NCBI GenBank assembly: GCA_036245805.1 | Contig: BTRK01000002.1 | Span: 5,762,689 to 5,826,688, forward strand | Reading direction: 5' to 3' | From: Pristionchus mayeri | Taxonomy: Eukaryota > Nematoda > Chromadorea > Rhabditida > Neodiplogasteridae | DNA length: 64,000 bases | In this document: in pieces, positions 12,401 to 24,371 of the stretch | Layout of the letters: each line of letters starts with the position of its first letter | Numbering within the stretch: the stretch's first letter is position 1 | The notes under the pieces: model-generated | Database searches by the model: none | What the model was told of the DNA's origin: nothing | What the model saw: only the letters and a program-made list of their open reading frames with translations | Program-made: the position numbers and the translations under genes

Positions 12401-15400
12401 TCAAACCTAATGAGGAGATCTTATGCCAATGATGGAAAAGCAGGCGATGCACAACGCGTCTATCACGCTATCTCACTCATCAAAGACCGAATATATCACT
12501 TAAAATTAGGGGAGCTTCCCAAGCGTGGGAAGGAATGCGAAACGGATGCGCGTCTCGCTCGCTCAGTATTCGTAAATTAGAGCGCCTCGAAATGAAATAT
12601 TCACGAAATCGACGCGCGAAATAACCACAGAGGCACGTAGAGTGAGCAGAGTTCTAAATTAACTAAGATTCATTGAAAATAGTATTAAAACCATGCACAA
12701 ATACCTAAAATTTGCTAAAATTGATCATTAAAAATATCCAAAAAACACATTGAATTGGCCAACAATCGCCAGTCGACATCAGAATGGTGACTAATCTCTT
12801 AGACGGCCGAGAGAAGGTTTGCGTGTGCTATTGAAACGATTCTGCTCTCAAATCTCTCAAACACCTGCGAACGCACGGACATTTCGCATTGAATTCGAGG
12901 AAATTTCACGGAATTGATATGCGCATTTCCCCCTCAGACAGAATGTTAGGAATGGGGCAAGGCGGGATGTTACTTGGAATTGACTTTGTTGACATCCGAT
13001 CAGGCCGAACATGATTTTGTGAAGAACGAAAGGATATTACTGGGAAATGGATAGCAGTTTGTTGATTTCCGGCGGAGCAAGACATGCTTTCATCTTTCTA
13101 CCTTGTCCCCTCGTCATGTCATCAGGCATAACCCAGGCGAGAGAGCGTGAAAATCGAGGAGGGCCATAGGCGGTTAGAGAAATACGAGAGAGCATGGGAT
13201 TTGAGAGAGTTCATGATCATATCATCCCGGAAATACAGCTGCAGGGGGTAATTGAAGTGAGCGCGAGTTTAAGCATGACTACTGAGCAATACTATATTTA
13301 TAATTCTACGATAGAAAGAACAGCAATATCGAGTGACTGCAGTTTTAAAAATTTCATGAAAACGAAACGATTGCAAGTTTTCAATATTTCATGTCTAAGA
13401 TTTCGAATATGCTTCACGGACTACTTTTGTCTGTTCAACAAGAAGCTGCCCTAGTTTATCCCTGACTCGTTTAATTTAAAAAAAAAAAATTTTAAAAAAG
13501 GACATCGCTACTAGCAGTATCTAGTGATTACTCTATGCAACCTAATGAGCACCCGGAGAATTTACTAAAACGCCGATTCCGCAATTGAAAACACTAGTCT
13601 CTGCATTGATGCTATTCGAACGGTAATTTGTTCGGATTGGTACGATCGTATGCGATTCTAGTCAGTCAGTTGCAACCAAGGTGTTGGACAGATAATGAAA
13701 ACGGGTGCGAAACACGGCAAAAACTAAATGCGATTTGCACACGCTACTACAGCATGGGGAAACGCGTTTTGGAAAGTTACCGTTCCCCGATTACAGCACC
13801 AAAGCATAATTCGCTCCACTAACCCCGTGATTGGTGATGCTTGAGTCTCTGTGTTAACTTTCGATTTCTTAGATGATTTCGAGAAGCGCAAAATCGAGAG
13901 TTTCCGCATGTTGCGCTCTCGCAGGAGTAATCATCTGACTCTCTCATATTTGCGTGTTCTCTCGTCTATCTGACCGACGAGAGAGTGTGTGAATTTGAGA
14001 GAGTCAGACGATCATTGCGCTCTCGCCGGTCAGACGGATGATAGAGCGTGCAAACTGGGGAGACGGTGAACCTACTTATACTCAAGAATAAGGGTGACAG
14101 TCCGCTTTCTCCGCGCGCGGGCCCTATCATCTCCATTTCCCAGGACCCACTCAACCTCCTCTCGGAGAGGTACTCCAGAAATAGGGCACAACTCCAAAAC
14201 AGTTCGCTCCCTCCCCTCAGACTGCCTCTCTCTCGCTTATACTGGCTTTCACGTAGGTTAGAGAAGAAGAGATATCATGGGAAATGAAGAGACTTTTCAT
14301 ATGTTTAAAGCAAAGCGCAAATATGAATGCAACCCTAAGGGTAGAGTAGGGAGAGAGAGTGAAGGAATCGAAGAGCGCAAACAGTTCATATACTCTGAGC
14401 CTGTGAAGGCCGCGCACTAGCAGGACCGAGCATGGTCAATATAATGATCTGCACAGGCTCATTTTCTCTCGTCTGGCCTTTGTTGGACTATTCTCTCACT
14501 TTTGCACGCTCTCTCGTCGGTTAGAGATGTCTAGAAAGTAGGAGATAGAGAGTGCCCACTCGCACTGGGTATGGACAGCACATGTTCACTTTCCGTCTCT
14601 CTCTCTCTCCCCTCTCCCACTCAACTACTCTTGTCCCTCAAATATGAGGACAGGTAATTTATAAAAAGTGGGCAGGAAAGAGTAAAAGAGTAGCGAAAGA
14701 AGCGCCGAAAGATGCCAATTCGTGTCAATTTCATCGTCCACTTCAGGTTGAATGACGGTTCAGAAGTGACTCGAATTAGCTAGAAAACAGTGTAGGAACG
14801 CTTAACAGCAAATAATGTAAGAACGAATCAGGAAATTGGTTCGAAACAAGCAAATGAGATGAAAATCTCATCACGCGAAATGCAATATAAGCGGAAACAA
14901 TGAGATTGGGATAATGCGGAATACGTGACTCAAGCAAAGCAAGACAAAGAAAATCAGCTGATCCTTTTGCACTCCGCGCATTAGAGAAAGAGAGTGACTT
15001 GCCGATCCTAATTGGTGCCAACCGGGCAAGCCCCTGGGGCCAGCAGGTGTTACCTAACGAGGAGGGGAGTCACCTGGCACCGGGAACGGCGGTTACCTGG
15101 ATCCGGTTCCTGTCTGAATGGCACCGGCGGGGGTCCTAGCGCAATTCGAATTGTGGCTAACCGAGAGCGAATGCGCGCTGGAGGGAAGGGTGATGCTATC
15201 TTCATTTTGCTGACTCTCTAGCGGGTCAGAGGGAGAGAGTGAGAGAGAGTGAAAAGTGTTGAGTTGAGTGCTCGGCACTCCACAAACAACTATAACTGTA
15301 CGGAATGATAGGAGGAGGAAGGTGAGGACTATTTGAATATAACGCACCTGCATTTGTTCACATGCTAGACTCTTTGCTTTACGTGAAACATCGCTATATG

Positions 15401-18400
15401 AGATAGCTCGTGAAAGAGGAGAGATAGATAATGTTGACCCTAGTCTGAAGTATATGCGTGGAGGAAACAACTGGAGCAATCGTCTGACTCTCTTCAGTTT
15501 GCACGCTCTCTCGCTGGTCAGAGAGACGAGAGAGCGTGCAAACTGAAGAGAGTCAGACGATTGCTCAACAACTGATAATCCGTCTGGTGTCCAGAATGTA
15601 GGCGGAAAAGCCGCTAGACTTGTCGAGGGCTAAAACATCGGCTAAGTGGCGGGCTGTAATCGTGCTGACCGCCCTCTTTTCGCCGTTCCGGCATTTAGCT
15701 AACTTAGGGGAATTACGATCGGCTACGGTAATCATCGAAGTGATACATTACAGTGAATACTAGGGGGGTCAGCAATGTTGCTGCTATGTATTATCGGAGT
15801 GGAGTATAGAGGAGTTGTAAAATCGAGAGGGAGAATCAGAGTTGATTATGAGTAGGGGAAGTAATAAAGGGATTATCGCTTCTGATGGGGTCGAGGCTCT
15901 CGAGGGGAAATGTGCCCTGAGGGGATTACGGTACGGCAAGAGATGGACAAGATGAGGGAGATAAGGTTGATAAGGCATTCTTGAGGGTAGAAAAGTGCGG
16001 TATGCGATACTCAGCATATTATTTCTCGATCATGAGACAGAGCTGGGGAGCGTCCTAAATTAAAAACGAAATCTTGAAGATTGATGGCGTGGAAATTTTC
16101 AAGGAGAACTTCACAAATTTGAATTCCCGCAATTCCATATCTCGGCTCCCAGTAGAGCGACTTGAAAATTGGAATATGGGGTGGTTTTTACGTTTCCACC
16201 CCATATTCCAATTTTAAAGTCTCTAGCTCTACTGGGAGCCGTGATATGGAATTGCGGGGATTCAAATTTGTGAAGTTCCCCTTGAAAATTTCCACAGCAT
16301 AAATAACAGAGGTAGAAAATATGCTAGGCTTTTATTCGACCTTTGTGCTATGCGTATTCTAAATGCAGCCTCAGGTAAGCAAAATAGAAAGGAATGCGGG
16401 AAAAGGGTAACGGGGCTAACTCAATTGCCTGTACAAATTGTTTGCCCTGTAAAAACAAAAACAAATCCACCGAAAAGCTGAGTGAATGGACTTCAAAATC
16501 GGAGATCTACCCTTTTATTCCAGGCCAGAGGACTAAAGTGCTTATGACGCAAACTGAATGAGGAGAAATAGAATAAAAGGGCTAAAACATCGCCAACATC
16601 ACTAAGGCATCTGCTTTTCGAAGTCTTTTTAGTAGAGCCGAGGACAAAAGTGCTAGTAGCGCGGTGGGATTGTCATATTCAAGGCTGAAGATGACAAAGG
16701 ATCAGAAATAAATGTGAGAAATGACTCAAAGACCTAAGTCAAAAACAACAACCACAATCTTGACATAAAATTCTGAATTTCGAGAACTTTCTATAGGATG
16801 CAGCTCTACAGGAATGATGAGGGAAAGGCAGGGCAGAGTCTCAGATCTCATCACTCACAAGCCAATCCGGCAAAGGGAACGTGCGGGGCCAATAAATCCC
16901 GTGCCTCTCTTCCCCTCCATCCGGGGCCTAATGACACTCTTCAGATTGAGGTTGGACGCGCCTAATCGAATTGGTAGAGCACAGTAGAGGCTGTCGGATG
17001 AGGAAGTGTACCCTGAAGGAACCATAAACCAGAAGATGGAACCAGGAACCCTAAGATGGAACCAGGAACCCGAAGATCGGAGCCAGGAACCACAACTCGG
17101 AACCAGAAAAGGATAAATTACGAGGTGCCCTGAGTGATGGGATGAGAGGGGAGAATAGGAGGAAAGAAGGACAGGGTGTGATTACGAAGAGGGGCTAATT
17201 CGGATCGAGGAAGGAGGAGAGGGGGGAAAGAGGGGGGGGGGGGGGGGAGGAGAAGAGGAAGAGGGGATGGATGAACGGGCAGAGTTGCAAGTGGAACACT
17301 CGCACTAGAGCCTGGGCAAAAGGGGAAAATGGCAAATGTAAAGAATCGCGTGTCATGGTACCGTAGCTTCCAAAATTTCCTTGGTTATATTCAACCTAAT
17401 TGATTAAGTTGAGCTACAGCTTGGATATCAATAAATTTAGGATACAGAACCCTATCCTCAGTCGTTATCCAGTTTTTGGCACTATGGAATGCTCCAGTTA
17501 AGTTTTCGCAACTGGTTTGTCGGCTGACCCCCGCAGTTATGAATAGTGGGGACGAGAGGGGCGAGATAGAGAGAGGGAAGAGGCGATAATTGATGGTGAT
17601 TGCAAGAAATTGCCCGGCTATCTGCATTTCTAAGATGCTGTGGCACTCTGGTCAGCTAGAGATCGGCATAATTGAGAAAATCAGGCAATTACGCGCCTAC
17701 AAATTACCCGTCATTGTCATACTCTAGTTGGTTAGGAAGTGCTAGAGACTGTGGCGAACGAAGAGCAACACTCTATATATGCATGAAAAGACAATAGAGC
17801 GAAGTTAAAAATACAGAGCATTCAAGTCGATTTGGTGCATGTTTCTAGTAGCTATCACATTTTACAGCACAATCAGTATCTTATCACTGTGCATTTGCTT
17901 CGCTTTGCATCACTTTGGTTGTCAGATCATGTATTTTCGCCCCTCTGAATTTGTCCCAGATTCCAACACACGTTTACACTTCATTAGCAACGAAACGAGT
18001 AATATTTAACTAAATTAACCTTAATTAACATTCGAGAGAGTCTATGATAGTCAAATAGTGATCTATTTCTACTCACGTGAATTTCGGGCATCTCGCATCG
18101 CTGATCGTCCAGTCTTTGCGATTGCATGCGCTCGAGCAGCGAGAGGAAGTCAGCGGACTGCAAATAGATTATTGATTTTATTTTTCCGAATATATCACAG
18201 TGAAAAGATCGATTGCAATCGTAAATTTCCCAAACAGGTAAACACTTCGTGAAACGCATCCGTTTCTATGTGATTGTTTTGAATCTCATTTGACTTGAAA
18301 AAATACAAATGTTGTCTAAATTGGGAAAACGCTTACCCGGGTGTCGTGCGAGCCATCGCCAGAGAGCGTGAATAGACCTCCCTAAATTATTTTAAAATGA

Positions 18401-18810
18401 ATAATATTTTTAAAATTAAAAGTATTATTTTTACCTGAGTGCGCATTCTGAGCTCGGCGTCGGCTAGCACATCACAGTGCACGGAGTTGCGTCTGTAATT
18501 TTTCAATTTTATATTACTTTAAATTTAAAATTAAAATTAGACGATTTTCAACAATAAAGCCATAAACAAGGATACGTTTCAAAGTAGTAGTAAAAATGCA
18601 AGCATGCAGGGGAGATCAATGGCATAACGCAATATCGGATACATCACAATCAAAAAATCCTGAATCAAAAAGAAAGCGCGCGGAAGTAAGAAATCGGAGC
18701 CCACGCACACTCAAAAGGTCTCTCGATTTCAGTCAAATCAAGCAAAAGAGCCGATCTAACTGCGATGCGAGTCCATTCAGTCGCTTTCTTGACCATTCCT
18801 TGAATGAGGA

Positions 18811-18870
<60 letters not shown>

Positions 18871-21800
18871 TCCCTATCCGGGTCGATCCCCTTGAGTGCA
18901 CCTTGTGGAAGCAAAGGACGTGCTGGGAGTCTGTCAATCACCAGTTTGTCAGCGGTATTTCAGCCAAACTCTGGTATTCCAAAATTAGACACGAAAGTCA
19001 CGTGTTCCTCAGCCAAATTTGATGTTTTTACCATAAAAATTTCAAACAATTGAGGAATGGAAGATAAAAAAGGAGGAATTTGCTCGGACTTAGCCCGAAA
19101 CATGCGAAATCGCCAAAGAGCAGTAGCGACGAGAGGTTTCCCTCTTTTGGAGTGGGTATTAAACGGGCGAAAGCATGGGGAGATGGGCGTCTCTCGATTC
19201 CGCACACTATCTCGCCGGTTAGAGACAGTGAGAGAGCACGTGGACTTAAGAGAATCGGAGCAAGGGAGATTGAGGCGCGTAAGTGGGAGGAAAGCTTGTG
19301 CCCCCTAATGGACTCGTCGCTCGAATGTCAAATCAACACGAGAGCCGAGATTATGGTGCGAAATTGCGAGCGGATTTAGCGCCCCCGGAGCTTTCCCGGA
19401 AAATGATGAAATACGGACGCATTTAGATGAAGCGCTTTTGCTAAGCAGCGGGAAGATGGAATTTTGTTCATAGCCTATGTAGAGGATTTTTGCGGAAAAT
19501 TAGCGAAAATATTTGGGAAAGTATAGTGGGGAGATGTGACCACGGATGTGTTTATAAAAGTGACGGGAGCAGTAAGTGAGGAGGAGGGAGGAAGAGAAAA
19601 TAGCTTATGCGCGATACGAAAATAGAAGCACAAGTCAGCTGCAGATGTGGACAGTGTATCAGATAGGCTTTTTTAGGCAAGGAAGAAGCATTCGGAGCAT
19701 TCGGAGTATAAGCATGAGCGATTTTCGGAGGTAAAATCAGGCACCAGTCGAAGAATAAGAAAATATTTCTGCGTTCTTGTTCAGACTAGATACGAGAATA
19801 GCAGTAGAAGTCAGCTGCAGATGTGAACATTGTCAGGCCTGTTTTTAGGCGAGGGAGAGCCTTCTTCGACTGTATGTTTTCAGCAAATAGCAAGCTAAGA
19901 ACACAAGCTAAGAAAACTATGAACACATGCGTTGGAGGTCGTCTCATAGACTTGACACGCTTACAACATAGTACCTCTAGTAGTCAGATGTCAAGTGACC
20001 AAAGCGAGCAAATTTCTGCGTTCTTGTTCAGACTAGATAAGAAAATAGCAACAGGAGTCAGCTGCAGAAAATGTCAGATAGGCTCATTTGGGCAACGGGG
20101 GGGGGGGGCTTTCGGATGTGTTTACCTAGTGTCCAGATACAGTATCGGCCTTGCAGATGCGGAGAATAATCTATATTACAGTAAGCTAAGCCAAAAATAC
20201 ATATGCCAAGCTGCAGGAACTGCATGAATTTGAAGTGTTCCGATACAGTAAACCAATGATTGATGCGTAAGCATAAGTTGAAGATCGAGTACATACATAG
20301 AATCGCGCTAGTAATGCGAAGAATAGCAACACGCAATGTATTCATGCGCTAGTGTGCAGATTCCCATTGAGCGATGCGATAACATTTCTGCGTATGAAAA
20401 CGCAGTTGAAAAGATAGACTCGAAGAATTTTTGAATGAGAATATAAGCAGAATAGGGGCAGGTGATCTTTCTGCATTTGCACCCGCTACAGTAACCGAGA
20501 GATGAATCTGAGTTGAACTGGTGAAATGGCATGAGTAAAAATGCCAACCAGGACATGATCGGCTAAGCTATAGTGCTGGCGAAATGACAAGCATATTCTT
20601 TTCATTCTATTCTATATCGATTCCATCCTAATGTTCCGATACAGTAACCGATTCGGAGAAATGGAGAAAACTTTCCCGCGATAGAGGAAGTTCTCACCAT
20701 TGTATGCGGATCTCCGATACCGTTCTACTCGGAAAATGGCGTGTTTTTACACGAAAAAACTCCAGGGAATCAAAGGAAAGTGATGGAAAGTAATCAAAGC
20801 CCAGAGTAAGACCCGCTCTAAACGGATCGCAAAGCGGACAAGTTAGGATAGCGGGCCGCCTTCCCGGACCTCCCATTCCCATTCCCGACTCTCCTCATTT
20901 CCCATGCTGTCTCGTCGGTCAGACAGTCGAGATAGTGTACAAAAAGAGGAGAGCGAGACCTCCCGCGAGTCTAAGTTAGCACTAATATCGTCAAGTAGAG
21001 AGAAAGGATGTGAATTCGGAGATAGTCAAGTGTTATGATGAGATGTATAGTAGGATCTCGCGAAAGGGAAAAGCACCGAGGAGGCTGTCTTCGCAGTAGG
21101 GATAGGCCGTGTCCATTCGAGTCTAAAGGTCGCCTCAATCAGGCGTATGTGGGCAGATGGGATAATTAGGGTGACTTTGGCTCTCACCTATTCGACTGGA
21201 GAGAGTGCAAAAACAAGAGATGGTTTCTCGCGAAGGCTATCGCTAACAATAATTATATCGTCTGCCCCAGACTAGACGCAATATCCTTTTTGCACCATCT
21301 TGTTCTCATGAAAACCTAGACGGTTTATAAAAGGAAGTATAGTAGCAGACGATTCAGCGAATATCCGCGCACGAGATAAAAACAATTCCGCGCTAGCGCA
21401 ACACAATTAGCGAAAAGCAGGAAATGGTGTGTGTGTGTATGTGTGGGTATGTCTTTGGCTATCAACAGTACCTCAGTTCCTAGAAAAAATAAGATGAAGA
21501 AATAGATTGCCCCCATTGAAGAGCCTCATTGAGACGAAGACTTCCCGTGATTGTGAGTTCTCAGAATAGAGCGAAAAAATGAGATGTGAAGATTTGAGAA
21601 AAAATAATGACCACGAGGAAAAGTCAGAAGAGGCGCATATTTCGAGCCATCAGACAAGCAACCTGATATGCCCTGAACTCGCTGTTGATGATGGAGTGAA
21701 TTCGGTAAAACGCAGTGACAATGAGCTAAGTTGCGGTGCGGGACCAAAACTGAGGCTCTTTGATCTACCGCGCACCGACCGGCCTTGGGGCTATTTAGTG

Positions 21801-24340
21801 AGCGGTGTGAGAAGCAACGTAGCGAGAGTTTGAGGAGGCGTATGGAATGTGACATGCGCGGCGACTTTTTGGTTGACATGCGCACTCTCAATTACGCGAT
21901 ATCTTTTAGCATAGCGTGCTGTCTGAACAACGTGAGAATGAACAGTGACAATGTCTTGCGAAGACAGCCCTGATCTAGAACACAAGAAATGAAGTATCCG
22001 TGTTTCAGAACATCCATAACAACGCCACAAGCACTTGGGAGTTTGATAATTGTGCCTATCGCATTCGGAAGCGTATAACAAAAATTCTACGAATATATCT
22101 AACTAGAAGCTGTGAAACTACAGCTCCAAGCAGCTTCCGATTCAACATGAGGCGCGGCATTGCATTGACAATTGATGGATCGGAATTCGAAGGGGGCGGT
22201 CAGAGACAACGCGAGAGAGCACGCGAAATGGAGAGAGCGGGCGCGAGAGAGCGTGCGGATCGGAGAGAGTGCGAGAGAAAGGGGAGTGGCGGCGTTCCCT
22301 TGCCCTGATCGGAAAGAGGTGTAAACGACTTCCGGTCTTCGGCGCTCACTAGGATTTGCATTTTTCTAGGTTGGCCGGGTAATAGCAGTAGTAAGAATAC
22401 AGGAGAAATGATCCCTGATATGATATCTAGTCGGCTAGCATAACAAGGGATAGAGAGATAAGTCAAGGGAGCAGCGAAACTAATGAGCCGTAGTACGAAA
22501 ATGAGCGGGCATCGTCCCCGGTGTCTATTTTATGGTTGCTTGGCTCGTAATTTCGGGTGTTTATGCCCTTTTTTCTCCCCGAGTACTATCTCGTTAGTCA
22601 GTTTAAGCGAGAAAGAAGGGGAGTCGAGGGAATGAGAAAGAAAAGAGGGAATGAGATCACTCTCATAGAGGTGGGAGAGACAACGAGAGGTGAGAATGGA
22701 GACAAAAAAGTAGATCCCTCTCGACCCATTGTTAGAGCCCTTTTTCGATTTCTGTAGTGCCGTAGGAAAGCGGTGAAAAACAACACGTCCGTCCGGGTAC
22801 TTGCTTACAGGGGTTAGTACAGTTTGGCTGACTTTTTAATAATTGAGAAGGTGCTGTTTTGATACTAGAAGTGTTCATTTAGCTTACGTCCCTGCGAAGT
22901 AATAACAGCTCTGCGCCAGAATGATTTTGCGAAAATATATGAAATCATATGTTTCACGGAATTTATGAAATCTAGGCAGCTGCTTTTTTGAGTGATCGTG
23001 GGTCATTTCGAATTGGCAAAAATAAACTTAACTACTGAAAACTGAGAAATGCATCCAGAATGGAGGGAACGAGAGGATAAATCTCGGCAGGCTATGATTA
23101 ATTGAGTGCAGCTAAGGTGAGGCAAGGTGAAATGTAATAAATGACCATGGTATTCACACAAGCGTTTTCGAATATGCTTCAGAAAGCCAAGAAAAGCTAT
23201 CGTGAATCTAGCCGTTGATGAAGAGTAGAATGTCGAAAATACACTAATTTAACTATAACTAGCTTGTAGGAGTGTTAGATGACCTCATTTTGTCGTTCAA
23301 GGCGATATATGCTTCTGAATGCCCGCAAATTATGGTTGTACCAGCTAAATTTTCATATTTGCGTCTTTTTAAGAAAAAAACAGCATCCAAAGATGCAGAT
23401 CTATATGGACGAATGTTGTGATTGATTGAGTGGCTCAAGGTGAGACAGAGTCGTCGTCTCGAAATTGCCCCTAAGAAATCGCGGACAAAAACCACGCCAC
23501 TGTCAGCAGAAAAAGGTCATTTCTAGAGGAGGAATCTCAGATGGAGATGGAAGGGATCATAGTTAGTGAAAGGCTGCAAAGAGAGCTTTTGGAAAACGAT
23601 ATATTTGCATGATAAAGCGATGATTTGCTACGGAAGCGGAAAGTTTAGACAAGCAAGAATCGAGGGTATCCGTTGAGCAGAAGATTTCGAGAACGAATTG
23701 AAGGCAAAACAATGAATGTCATTTCTGGAAAGAATGAAACAATTGAAGGCTAAAAAGGTTTCTAGAGGTGGAATCGCAGCTGGAGAAGGGCACACAGATC
23801 ATCGGGCAGGACAATTAGCACATTCCACAGTTCCACAGTGCTGAGTAACGCAGAGCCGCTATTTGGCATCTAACAAGATTGAAAAATAATTGTTACTGGC
23901 GCATTTTTGATACTCGCAACAGGTGATAATGGAAAGAGGGGATCGCGAAGTTCAAAACTCCAATGCATGCGTAAGATTTAGTAAGTAACTCGTATTGATT
24001 ATTTGCGTGATTGCTAACTGTTTATGTGCAGTAGAGCAAGATTTGAGCATTGAGTTGAGCTAGACGATAAGGGTTCCGAAACAAAAGGTGCGAAAATGCC
24101 CATTCTCGCCTCATGGCGCAGTAGTGAACTGATCAGTGGGCCGCAAGAGTTGGGAAGGTCGCGCTGTCTCTCCCTCTCGGGGTATGGGAGTAATACCGCT
24201 CTCTGTTTTGCGTGCTATCTCGTCGGCTAGAGGACTAGATAGTGTGTGAAATGGAGAGAGGGGGCACTCCATTGGACGGGAGTGAGAAAACGAGAAAGAA
24301 AGGCGCGGAGAAACCATGAATCACTCTTGACTCTCCCCGA

Positions 24341-24371
<31 letters not shown>

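Larger units (their letters stand above)
8975..18076 (-). other. Large RapGAP intron (~10 kb with the alternative exon inside it), repeat-rich
   Basis: No further exon could be phased into the gene here. It contains at least seven hairpin elements, a 217-bp inverted repeat, a minisatellite and a G16 run, all listed separately. The largest ORF, on the minus strand at 10925-11827, covers hairpin copies and shows no protein-like features. Confidence 0.6.

Noticed and set aside
8384..18157. Splicing of the GoLoco exon into the 8384-8974 exon
   Set aside because: The only good acceptor (8997) needs two carried-over bases, but the GoLoco exon ends in phase 0, and the resulting frame meets a stop.
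18596..18937. Frames across the GA repeat encoding Arg-Glu runs
   Set aside because: They are a translation of the (GA)n microsatellite inside a RapGAP intron.
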